A stretch of DNA of 64,000 nt from Cycas panzhihuaensis (taxonomy: Eukaryota; Cycadophyta): the NCBI GenBank assembly GCA_023213395.1, contig CM041465.1:157363741-157427740 (forward strand). The letters run 5' to 3'. Numbering within the stretch: the first letter of the stretch is position 1; the number at the start of each line of letters is the position of its first letter. Below are positions 11,181 through 20,475 of the stretch, one piece after another. The notes beneath the pieces are model-generated. The model saw only the letters and a program-made list of their open reading frames with translations. It was not told the DNA's origin and did no database searches. The position numbers and the translations under genes were made by a program.

Positions 11181-11820
11181 CTTCCAAGGGATAGTCCAAA
11201 ATGATAATAAAATTCTACTCCCTATATGATGAGGACCATAAAGGGACAATACTAGTCCTTGGAGAAACCATTAATGGAGTGATAACTGATAGCAGGTCAA
11301 TGGTTAATATGCTACACATGGAAAAAGCTATGGTTCCCCTCTACAGGTCCAACAACATACTTCCTAAAACTTGCAAACAAATTGCAAGTCGAGTTGTTAG
11401 GGTTAGTACCTAAAATCAGAGTAAATGTAGTAGGAGTTGAGGTGTTGATGGATTTTATTGTGATAGAAATGATTGAAGACCTTGTACCATAAGTAGCAAT
11501 GTTGTAGTAGTTCTGCATCTACAACATCGACTGCCTACAAAGCTAGAGGAATAGAACATTCATAATTGCCCTTGATGATAAGAGGTCACATTACTTATGA
11601 AGGGCAAAAGAAAGAATGACATAGAAGTAGTACATGATGAAGTCTCCAACACCACGATTGCCATTGAGAAAACAACCAATTCATTTGACGAGGTGATGTC
11701 ATTTTGACTAGTGGAGGAAGCAAAAACAATGAATAATCCTTATGAACAAGAACCTAATTGATATGGAGAGTTGCATCTAGAGTTGGACTCAGGAGGGGGA
11801 GAAATGAACTCATAAAATTG
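11181..11820 (+). pseudogene. G3 protease
   Basis: The active-site region GVITDSRSMVNML lies at about 11276-11312 and aligns with the DGGATVNVLP motif of G1 and DGGSGVNVLP of G2. The catalytic triad reads D-S-R instead of D-G-G. Downstream, a region with PYEQEPN.YGELHLEL at about 11740-11790 matches the YEPNVYGELPS end of the G1 protease. Stops are frequent. As a retropepsin it would have matured the polyprotein. This copy cannot. Confidence 0.6.
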
Positions 11821-12033
11821 GATGTAGTGGCCATATGAAGCAACCTGCCTCTCTTTTATGTGCTTCTACTTCTCTATTATCCTTGATATTGAGAAAATTA
11901 ATAAATAATAATAGTAATTGTAATAATGATTTTTAATGAGTAGATTATTGCTGTTAGTGTTAGCAATAGTAGCAATGAGGGTATTTTATCCAACGATCTT
12001 AGTAGCATAGATAATGATTATGCTCAGTAGAAT

Positions 12034-12450
12034 TTGAAAGAGGTAGAAAAAATGTTAAAACTTATAAACCCTAAAATTTGTAATAAACCTAACCCTAGTG
12101 GTCCAAATAATCTTACTTATGATAGTGATAATGCCAATAGTAGTTTGCTGAATTCAAACCTTGGTTTAGAAAATCATGAGCCTAAGATGGGACAAGTGAA
12201 TCCAAACCCTTATTCTAGTGGTAGTGTAGGAAACTATGAACCTAGATTGGAACAAGATAACTCTAACTTTGGTTCTAGTCCCACCCTTACCCTTAACCTT
12301 AATCCTATCCCCAATTCCCACCCTAGCCCCAACTCCAACCCTAACTTTATCCCAAACACCAACCCTAACTTCAACCCTAACCTTAACCCAATCCCCAACC
12401 CCAATGTTAACCCCAACCCTAACCCTGACTCTTGTTCTAACTCTACCTGA
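12034..12450 (+). CDS. Asn-Pro-rich open reading frame in G3 spacer
   Basis: A 138-codon open stretch between G3 protease and module X. The first half contains two related units (LGLENHEPKMGQVNPN and VGNYEPRLEQDNSN). The second half is a run of Asn-Pro dipeptides (NPNFNPNLNPIPNPN). I know no function for it. It has stayed open while the flanking parts of G3 are full of stops, but AAC/CCN repeats avoid stop codons by composition, so openness is weak evidence for a protein. G1 has no Asn-Pro run at the equivalent position (19350-19770), so this is a local expansion or insertion. Confidence 0.4.
   Translation: MKEVEKMLKLINPKICNKPNPSGPNNLTYDSDNANSSLLNSNLGLENHEPKMGQVNPNPYSSGSVGNYEPRLEQDNSNFGSSPTLTLNLNPIPNSHPSPNSNPNFIPNTNPNFNPNLNPIPNPNVNPNPNPDSCSNST
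12279..12432. repeat. Telomere-like (CCCTAA/CCCCAA)n degenerate repeat
   Basis: A 6-bp periodic array of AACCCT and AACCCC units with point changes (for example CCCTAACCTTAACCCAATCC). It resembles an interstitial telomeric repeat, although the usual plant telomere unit is the 7-bp CCCTAAA. It coincides with the Asn-Pro coding frame. Confidence 0.7.
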
Positions 12451-12479
12451 TGAATTTATGAAACAAATGGGAAAAATTT

Positions 12480-13130
12480 CCATAGAATAAAATTAACAAA
12501 CATTATGAACAACATACTCAAAATTTTGGGAGTTCAATTAGACGCTAACAACCATCTCATTTGAAGTGTGGAGTTTTAGAATACTTAGAGAAGAGCAGTG
12601 GAGTATTGATTTCGTCAGTACCCTATAGGGACCAACACTTTGGTTGTCTTTGGCCCACCAAAAATTACTACAATACTAAGTGAAGTTACAACATGCGTTT
12701 TGTTTTTGGTTCAACCTCCAAACCCTAAAGAAATTGTCAATATTCCTTCGAGGTAATTGCTCTCTCATCCATTTGAGGGAATACAAAACTAGATGGAAGC
12801 ACGATAGAATTAACAAAAGATATTGGATCTGCCTCTTTATCTACACCCTAGGTCAAGTAGGACAAAATTGACTACTAGGAAGTGAGAGGGTTAGGTGTGT
12901 AGATTGGAATGACCTCCAAAAGGCATTTCTTAGGGCATTTTCATACAAGTTAGAGGATGCTAAGATAACCAAGATTTTACACAAAATTAATAAGGAAATA
13001 AAAAATTGCATAAACATGTTAGTATCTTGGAAAGATGAAGCCCTAGAATGGGGGGAATCACATAATTTTCCCCTAGAATAGACCAAGTTAAAACGTGAGA
13101 GTAGTGAGATAACTTTCAAACTCGGTTGCC
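12480..13130 (+). pseudogene. G3 module X: second gag-like domain before RT
   Basis: The block at about 12769-13020 reads REYKTRWKHDR.., ICLFIYTLG, CVDWNDLQKAFLRAFSY and KITKILHKINKEIKN. It aligns with 20190-20440 of G1 (CKRVWKQW, AHLFIHTLG, ARKWF, EIRHSFVQTFSY, INKLLKNIRDI). The pattern of a hydrophobic helix, WF, then W..L...F...F is that of a Retrotrans_gag capsid domain. In G3 it lies after protease and before RT, separate from the first gag, so the element family appears to carry two gag-like domains. Stops and frame changes are present. The function is not known; a structural or capsid role is inference. Confidence 0.55.
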
Positions 13131-13229
13131 GAGTGGACCAAAATGAGCTAGCCTAATTTAGAGGACTCAAAACGAGACAACTTGATATCATGGATAAAAC
13201 TAATCCCTACAAAATCATAATTAGGGGCG

Positions 13230-13672
13230 ACTAGGATGATGAAATAATGGCTCAAGCCCAAGCCCTATTTGAAGAATAATGGGATATATTCGCTTGGTTG
13301 TATAAGGACCTAAAAGGGATTCCTTTAGAGATTGGAGTCCACCCTATAGACCTTACAAAAGGTGCAAAATCAACTAAGTAATGAACCTATATAATGAATC
13401 TAAAATTCAAGGGAACAACTTAAGCTGATTGGAAGTTGGTTATATGTATGAGGTAGAATATAACAATTGGGTTAGCCCTATAATGGTGGTGCCCAAAAAA
13501 TTAGAAAATTAGAGCTTGCATTGACTAAGAACAATTTAATAAAAAGACCCGTTCTCGTTACCCTTCAGAGAAGATGTGTTGGAATTTTTTTTTTTGGTGG
13601 GCTAGTTGGGGGGGATGGGTGGGGGGACTGAAGTTTGCTTCTTCACTGATAGGTTTAGTGGTTAACCTAGTG
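13230..13672 (+). pseudogene. G3 reverse transcriptase, N-terminal fragment
   Basis: WDIFAWLYKDLKGIPLEIGVHPIDL (about 13285-13350) aligns with VFAWSYKDLKGIPPDLGEHRIEL of the G2 RT start. After several stops, CFFTDRFSG (about 13635-13660) matches FSFADGFSG of G2. Between them lies an extra tract of T and G runs. Homology ends near 13672, where copia leader sequence begins, so the catalytic half of RT is missing. Confidence 0.65.
13585..13626 (+). repeat. T11 run plus G-rich tract (G-quadruplex motif)
   Basis: Eleven T (13585-13595) are followed by GGTGGG, a G7 run, GGG and G6 (13596-13626) with loops of 6, 2 and 1 bases between G-runs. It fits the G3+N1-7 quadruplex pattern. It lies inside the G3 RT alignment, where it adds roughly 35 bases absent from G2. 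Confidence 0.7.
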
Positions 13673-13754
13673 GCACAGACTTATCGTACAGTTGTATGGA
13701 TGGCCTCCTGAAGTGAGCTGACTTACTTGCAGAGCAAACTTGGCTCTGATACCG
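13673..13754 (-). other. Copia leader with primer site (second C-type copy)
   Basis: On the minus strand the bases right after the LTR at 13755-13997 read CGGTATCAGAGCC (13742-13754), an iMet-type PBS. About 70 bases of leader follow before G3 sequence begins. A PBS here means this LTR also serves as the 5' LTR of a second, otherwise deleted copia copy. Confidence 0.65.
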
Positions 13755-13997
13755 TGATAGAATCAATGCACTTGCATAATGAGAAGAGAATGAGTACTTA
13801 TGATTCATAGCATTACAATGAGAGCTTATACATACTTATATAAAGAGTCTCTAACATAAAACTGAGTTAGGGTTAGTGACTAACATTTAATGTCGGTGAA
13901 CCTAACATAAAGTTACAGTGACTAACATAATGTTATAGTGTCTAATATAACATTGCACGTACTAGTGCAACAAGGGAGATGACATTATATTCTAACG
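13755..13997 (-). repeat. LTR of C, shared with a second copy
   Basis: A 243-bp LTR reading GTTAGAATATAATGTC... to ...GATTCTATCA on the minus strand (the first base of the usual TG is changed). A purine tract (ATTAAGAGGGGA, 13998-14009) lies on the RNase H side and a PBS on the other side. TTTATATAAG inside is a plausible TATA box. An LTR with a purine tract on one side and a PBS on the other is what a tandem element or an LTR-LTR recombinant leaves. Confidence 0.75.
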
Positions 13998-14010
13998 TCC
14001 CCTCTTAATG

Positions 14011-15885
14011 TCAACTCCTGGTCCTAACTCCTAGCTTGTCACGTAAATATAAGAATTTATCTTTGGCTAGAGGCTTGGTGGATGTGTCCGTAAGTTGCTC
14101 TTCACTTGGACAATACACTAATTTCACTTCCTTTTTGTCCACTTTCTTTCGGATGAAGTGGTGATGTACTTCGATGTGCTTGGTTCTGGCGTGAAAGATA
14201 GGATTCTTTGTCATTTGGATGGTGCTTTGATTGTCACAGTTGATCTGACTTGGACCATGTTGGGGATGATTGAGCTCCTCGAAAAGTCTTCTTACCTAGA
14301 TGGCTTCACAGGTTGCATGAACTATAGCTTGATGTTTAGCCTCTGTGGTGGACAATGAGACTATTGATTGCTTCTTTGTCTTCAATGAAAGAATTCCGTT
14401 GGCGAGATCGAATTAATATCTGGTTGTGGATTTCCTACTATCTGGATCCCTGACCTAGTCAGAATCAGAATGACTAGATAGAAGACCATAACACTTTTTG
14501 TTGTATTGAATTCCATGATACTTTATTCCTTGTATGTATTGAAGTATGTGTTTGGCATCTTTCCAGTGTGATTCATTTGGAGATGACATATATTTGGACA
14601 CAATCCTTACAACATAAACAATATCAGGCTTGGTAGACGTGAGATAGATTAGATTGCCCATCAATTTTTGATACAAAGTTGCATCTATTGGTTTACCATT
14701 TTGATCGGATGTCTATTTGGTACTGGTACACATAGGAGTGGGAGCCTCTTTGCAGTTTGTCATGTTAAATTCTTTCAGTAATTTTGTCGTATATTTAGAT
14801 TGATGTATAAATATTCTATGGGTTTGATGATGAATTTCAATTCCCGGGTAGTAGTGTAATGGGCCTAAATGAATCATTTCAAATTCTTTGGACAACAGAT
14901 GATGCAGAGAGTTGATCCACTCAATGTCATCACCCACATACACTGCTAGGATTGAGATTGATTTGTTTTTATTGATTCAAATAAGACCATGATCTAATTA
15001 ACATCTTGACATTCCTGCATTCCTTAAATATGTATCAAATTTTGAGTACCGGGATTTGGTTGCTTGTTTTAGACAATACAGAGCCTTATTAAGTTTGCAC
15101 ATGAGGAGTTCTTCTCCGGGTTCAACATATCCTGGTGGCTGTTGCATGTATACCTCCTGTTGTAGATTGCCATTTAAAAAAGATCTTTTAACATCCATTT
15201 GGTAGATAGGCCAGTTGTGTTGGGCTGCAAGAGTCAAGACAATTTTGATGGTGGTCATTTTGCTGACTGGAGCAAAAGTTTCATCATAATCTATTCCTTG
15301 TGTTTGAGTAAATCCTTTGGCTACAAGTCAAGTTTGTATATTTCGATGCTCCCATTAGCTTTTTCTTTGATCTTGTAAAGCCATTGACATCCAACAATGG
15401 GTTTGTTCGATGGTGGTGTCACCAAGTCCCGAGTCTTGTTCTTGATGATAGAAGCCATTTATTCATCCATTGCCATCTTCCAATTGGGATCCTGTTGAGC
15501 CTGTTGAGGTGTGAGGTCAACGCTGGCAGCAAGTCCAAAGTGAGTTCTTCCTCTTGTGCTTCTCCTTTTAGGTAAATTGCCTAGCTCAATCCCAAATTCT
15601 TCTACTATTTTGAAATACCATTTAGGAACCCTTTTTGGTTGGGTTGGAGATTGATTTTCCTGATTGCTTGAGGTTGGAGAAGAGGATGTGTTCCCACCAT
15701 TGCTCTGATTTGATGTTTCATGCTAGATTCCTGGAATGGAGTGTTCTGTGCTGGTGGATGACCTAGATTTTGCTTGTTGGCTTTCCAGGAATGGTAGATT
15801 TAAAGTTACATGTTCATTGGATGTGATATTCTCCTTGTAGAAGTTTGATGTCTCATCAAAGTAGACATCTCTGCTTGGATATACC
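14011..15885 (-). pseudogene. C reverse transcriptase and RNase H
   Basis: Reading on the minus strand from 15885: YPSRDVYFDETSNF (end of the integrase linker), a Ser/Gln-rich spacer, then RT from about 15420. Recognisable blocks are KTRDLVTPPSNKPIVGCQWLYKIKEKANG, YQMDVKRSFLNGNLQQEVYMQQPPG, ALYCLKQATKS, ALHHLLSKEFEMIHLGPLHYYPGIEI and MYQKLMGNLIYLTSTKPDI. RNase H follows, with TKHIEVHHHFIRKKV near the end. Stops and frameshifts are scattered. The catalytic YVDD is absent: the sequence reads YVGDDIEW, as if 18 bases between two GATGA-like repeats were lost. Confidence 0.85.
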
Positions 15886-16544
15886 TGTTGCGACTAAAAG
15901 TGATACCGTACACTCAAGATGCATTCCAGATCAGGAATGGACAACACAAGATGCATTCTGGGTTTAGAATGGTTGCTGTGCAGTAGGGACACATGAAAAC
16001 TGTGAAGGAATGCAGGAAAAGAATGTAGGAACGCATGAAACAGCACAGGAACGCACGAAACAACACAGGAACATATGAGGAACGCAGCACAGAAGACAGA
16101 ATGATGGCAATACGGAGGAGACACATGAGCAACCGTACGAACAAATAGACACTTATGAACAGATGTCCGTTTGAGGGAATGAACAGTTGCGACTGCAGAC
16201 GCAACCGTTCCGCAACAAGGACGCATATGGTATTTAATGACATCCAATCATTGGAATGGATATGAGAGTTGAGTAGTGTAATCCAATGGTTCTTGATCTG
16301 GTACGGTTGACCAGTCAAGATTGAATGGACCTTATATGATGTACTTTTGAATATTGTCTAATATAATACAAAGAGTTACGTGAAAAGAATGTGTACTTAC
16401 TGTGGAATGTATATGAATTGTGGACTTATGTGGATGGTTAATTGAAGAATGTATATATTGACCACTTGCACACACCCTAGACTCTACAATAGGAAACCCT
16501 CGACAAGTGAGAATTTGCAGTAGGAGCAGATTTAGAAGCCAACA
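15886..16544 (+). repeat. 5' LTR of G1
   Basis: Starts TGTTGCGAC at the edge of C and ends AAGCCAACA one base before the PBS. It includes AGTTACGTGAAAA near the 3' end, shared with S and the putative G3 LTR. The middle has recurrent AACGCA/GGAACGCA motifs at about 16005-16090. Confidence 0.8.
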
Positions 16545-16545
16545 T

Positions 16546-16558
16546 TGGTTCCGTTGCC
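16546..16558 (+). other. Primer-binding site of G1
   Basis: TGGTTCCGTTGCC, identical to that of G2. It resembles the complement of plant tRNA-Asp (TGGCGCCGTTGCC) except at two positions, so the primer tRNA is not certain. Confidence 0.75.
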
Positions 16559-16670
16559 TAAGTCCACTGAGCGGAGGGAAGAGAAATCGAAAAATTCATG
16601 TGCAAAAAACAAGTCACCCTGGCTGTCACAGTGATGGCAGGCTCTCACTAAGCCTAGACAGCTAGGGGCA

Positions 16671-18470
16671 ATGCCACCTAAAAGACCTTCAAAGACGGAA
16701 GAGTCACAAGCAAAACCTCCGAAGATACCAGAATCAAGCAAACAGAGAGCCTTAAGATGGTCCCGAGAAACGAAAGTGAGGAGAGCAAGGAGATTAAGTA
16801 TTAAAAAGAACGAAGGTCAGAATGAGTCGATGGAAGGATATGAGGCAAGTGGGGCCCAGACACCACGAGGAATAGAAAATAGAGGCCAATGGGAGCCCAT
16901 GTCAATCATGCCTACTCCAAAAACATATTATAATGAAGGGAAAGAGATGAAACAAGAGGAAGAAGAAACTAATAATCTTGAAATGGAACAAAGCTTGGAC
17001 TCTACTATGAAGGATCTGAGTGGTAATGAGGAAAAGGCGGAGGAAGGTCCCTAGGCACATTGGGAAAACCACTTGATCAGACAACTTTTTGAAGATCCAC
17101 TAGAGGGAAACGAAGATCAGTCATATATCATAACAACTTCGGTAGCAGCAGAAATACTGGGAGTACCAGGGATAATTCAATTGAAATCACCAATACGCAA
17201 TCCTTTATTTGGGAAGGAGAATAGTAGGGAAGAGATGCCATCGAGGAGACTTTATAAGAAGCTCCTCGAAGAGAATATAACAGTTCCACCTCAAAAGGAA
17301 ACAGAGAGAGAAACTTACAATGGCGCATCATAGGGAATTTGGGAAACTCATCTTTGATGACTTGATTGATGTCGCTGAACATATCTCTTTATTCCAAAGA
17401 TTGATTAACCTCGAAAAAATTACAGATGAGGGTGAAATCAAAGAAAGGTTCGCATACTCACTAAGAGGCGTACCATTGGCATGGTACAAGCAACTAGACC
17501 ATAATAAATCATGGAGTGAAATTAAAAAAGAGTTTGAAACTAGATTTCTGAAGTATAGAAACAATGATATCATCGAATTAATATTGAGAGAAATCTAGCA
17601 AAAACCCGGAGAATCAATCCTGACCTATATCAGCAGAATAGACATGATTGCTGCCGCGATGACCAACAATGAGAAAATTACGGATTTAAGCATGCGCACT
17701 TTCTTCGTAAATGGATTAAACACTAAGTTAAGGAATGCAATGGCATTCCACCCATTGAAATCATACAAGCATGCACAGGAGTTGGCCTTGGATTTCGAAA
17801 AGGAGATAGACACGAAGAGGATAGCATATGACCCTCTAGTGATGAGATTACAAGAGAAAATTAATGAGTTGAAAACTCAGAACTTAAATAGACCTTTCTT
17901 TCAAAGGGAGAAAGCATGGAGGTAGAAGCCTTAAGGAAAGAAGTGGCCAGGCTAAAGTTACAACAAGATATTCCAAGGGAAGATTCCAAAACACATCGGG
18001 GAAAAGAACCTCCGATAGAGAAATGGTGTTGTATTTGTGAAGAAAGCACCCATACCACCAAGGAATGTGAATGTAATGCAAGAAATCGAAGACAAAACAC
18101 TTGGTGCTATATTTGCACTAAGAAACACACAACACATGTGATTGATATTTTAACACCAGAGGTTCCAATGCCCGGGGGAGAGGGCGAGGAAGAAATAGTA
18201 TAAACACTCGTACTATATACACAACCCGAACCCAACTAGAAAACCCGAGGAAAAAGCCCCCGCTGGGCAGATGTTTAATATGTTTGGAGTATGGACACTG
18301 GAAGTCAGATTGTTCAATAGCAAAAATTCAAAAAGAGTGCCCATACCTGTGTAAAAACTGTGGTCCAAGCACTCACACCACCGAAGAATGCAAAGGCAAG
18401 GGAAAGACCTTAAACAGAGTAACAATTATACCCGAATCTCCAAAAAACGTTAACTTACAAAATTGAAGAA
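16671..18470 (+). pseudogene. G1 gag with four zinc knuckles
   Basis: ATG at 16671 (MPPKRPSKTEESQ). A charged N-terminal region leads to the capsid core at about 17340-17720 (FDDLIDVAEHISLFQRL, RGVPLAWYKQL, SWSEIKKEFETRF, SILTYISRIDMI), a Retrotrans_gag type. A helical region (FEKEIDTKR, VMRLQEKINELK) follows. Four Cys/His clusters come next at about 18024-18400: CCICEESTHTTKEC, CYICTKKHTTH, CLICLEYGHWKSDC and CKNCGPSTHTTEEC. Three fit CX2CX4HX4C fully and the second is incomplete. At least two frame changes and several stops break the frame (for example TAG at about 17596 and a shift near 17915). Confidence 0.85.
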
Positions 18471-19350
18471 ACGAAGATGATTATCCTAATCCTAAGATAG
18501 AAATCGATCGTTTTGTTGCTGCAAAGAAAGCATTGGAGGAAGTTGCACAGGAAGAAGGACTCAAATCATTACCCCTAGGGAAGCCAGAAATTAAACAAGT
18601 ATACAGAGGAAAGAATAAGAAAATAGAGGAACTAGCAGTGCAAGAAAACCCAAGAGGGAACCCGGAAATAGAAGGATTCTTACAAAAGTTGTTACTAATG
18701 GAGGATTTGGTGAATCAACTAAATTTAACCATCCCGTTAGGGAAGGTCATCGAGTGGATCAAAGAAGGGAAGACACACCTAAAGGAAGCTTACAGAAGTT
18801 TGAATAAAGTCAAACCATCTTGTGATTTGGACCCCTTAGTAGATATTAGCATCTTGGGAGCCAATCTTAAGAATGTCATCATGGATGGAGGAGCCACAGT
18901 GAACGTCCTACCAACCCAAACATGGAAAAAGCTTGGGAGCCCTCGATTGGCATCAACTAACTATTCATTAAAGTTGGCTAATGAACTACTAATCAAACTA
19001 GTGGGACGATTAGAAAATATCCAAGTGAACGTGGCTGGTATCATTGTTCCAGTTGACTTTACGATTGTGGATACTGTGAAGGACATGGTTACCTATCCAA
19101 CACTACTAGGGAGACCATGGTTATATCAAACTGAGTGCTTACAAAGCTGGAAGGATGTAACATTTACCCTCACGGAGGGGGGAAACAAAGTTGTCCTCCC
19201 TATGTTGGCAAAAGGGAAATATACATTAGAAGTAATTCCGGATACGACATCTAGTACGACAGTTGCCACTCAAGAAACTTCTTCTACATTTGACGAAGCT
19301 TATCTATACCACACGACAGAGGAGACTAGCCATATGAACAATGCCTAGGA
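18471..19350 (+). pseudogene. G1 linker and protease
   Basis: A 271-codon open stretch (18533-19348) starts in the gag-protease linker (YPNPKIEID just upstream). The retropepsin motif NVIMDGGATVNVLPTQTW lies at about 18873-18925, with flap-like LVGRLENIQVNVAGIIVP and the C-terminal YPTLLGRPWLYQ. D-G-G in place of D-S/T-G is also found in G2 and R and may be normal for these families. It is open across the whole domain, so this is the best-kept part of G1. It ends in an acidic tail, YEPNVYGELPS. Confidence 0.85.
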
Positions 19351-20475
19351 CTACGAACCAAATGTATACGGAGAATTACCGTCCTAAACATCATCTAATA
19401 AGAACAAAGCTGATCATATGATCCGATATTGGATGGACGGTGCGTATGAGATACAACCTTCTTCTTTTCGTTGTAGTTTGTTGTCCAAACATGTTTCAAT
19501 TGACAATAAGCTAAATAATAATAATTTGGATTATATATGTGCCGAGAACTATGAAAGCCCATTAGAACATAATATAGTTAAAGTTAAATTCCAAATAAAA
19601 CATAAAGTCCACTTGAATTTTATCATAACCCCTCAATCCCCTTTTCATTCCTCCCTTGTTTCCATAACCCCACCCCCCAGCGCCATAAGCGAATTGGGAG
19701 ATCTGGCCAATCTTCCTTTCGACTCTAGGGGTATCCTTTCAAAACCTTCCACCAAAGCTTGATGTGTTGAGATGGAATGTTCTACTCCCAATTGGAAGTA
19801 TTCCTTAAATTCATCTGCCTCTCTTGCAACAAATCTTCCCAACAACTTTGGAATAGAGACTAGCTTACTAAAAATTACAAATAAGGATCATCCCATAGAA
19901 TATATACCAGAAGGGAAGTCTATTGGGCAAACCCAAATACCTACGTTCTTAGGGAAAAGAATGGAAGGTACCATACATTTAATCCAATGTATGGAACATT
20001 GGTTACAACACAAGATCGTAATAATTGATTTCGTAATATCTCTTAAGGAGAGCGCTTGGTGGTGGTACATAGCTCATCACCATACCCTACAAACTTGGGA
20101 AAAATCTACAATCAACTTTTAGATTAAGATTTGATGTACCTCAAAACTTGATTATTTCAGGTTTCTTAATAGGGGAATGCCCGAATAAGCACCTTTTAAG
20201 ATGTAAAAGAGTATGGAAACAATGGAGTATTCCCAAGTCACATTGGGCCCATCTTTTTATCCACACCCTAGGAACACTAGCAAGGAAATGGTTCCTAAAA
20301 CAAGAACAACTCCGACAGGTAACATGGTAAGAAATTAGGCATTCATTTGTCCAAACTTTTTCCTACTCTTCCGACAACCAAACCATCAATAAACTATTAA
20401 AAAACATAAGGGATATAGGTAGAAAAGTAGAAAAGAATTTAATGTTAATTGAAAACATTAGTGACACAAAAAACA
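19351..20475 (+). pseudogene. G1 module X: second gag-like domain after protease
   Basis: Two stretches follow the protease. At 19772-20122, GKSIGQTQIPTFLGKRMEGTI, CMEHWLQHK and ESAWWWYIAHH resemble a gag-like half domain. At about 20148-20450, CKRVWKQW, AHLFIHTLGTLARKWFLK, EIRHSFVQTFSY and INKLLKNIRDI fit the Retrotrans_gag pattern and align with G3 at 12769-13020. The first gag of this element is 2 kb upstream, so the polyprotein carries two gag-like domains flanking the protease. One stop and one frame change separate the halves. A role as a second structural protein is inference from fold pattern only. Confidence 0.6.

Larger units (their letters stand above)
956..13672 (+). mobile_element. 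G3: decayed Ty3/gypsy element with two nested insertions
   Basis: Plus-strand gypsy element, readable as fragments after removing A (2073-8481) and solo LTR S (9774-10621). The order is putative 5' LTR, decayed primer site, gag, zinc-knuckle/linker region, protease, Asn-Pro-rich spacer, gag-like module X and the start of RT, then an abrupt end near 13672 against copia sequence. The identification rests on alignment by eye with G1, which shares the MPPK gag start, the YPNPK.EID linker, the protease region and module X. The 3' half (rest of RT, RNase H, integrase, 3' LTR) is not in the window. Every fragment carries several stops, so it is among the oldest layers here. The left boundary is a guess from the TG at 956. 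Confidence 0.7.

Noticed and set aside
12279-12432. True interstitial plant telomere
   Set aside because: Units are 6 bp and mixed CCCTAA/CCCCAA, not the 7-bp CCCTAAA, and they coincide with a coding frame of G3.
12166-12483. Minus-strand Val/Arg/Gly-rich ORF
   Set aside because: Antisense of the Asn-Pro hexamer repeat. No independent support.
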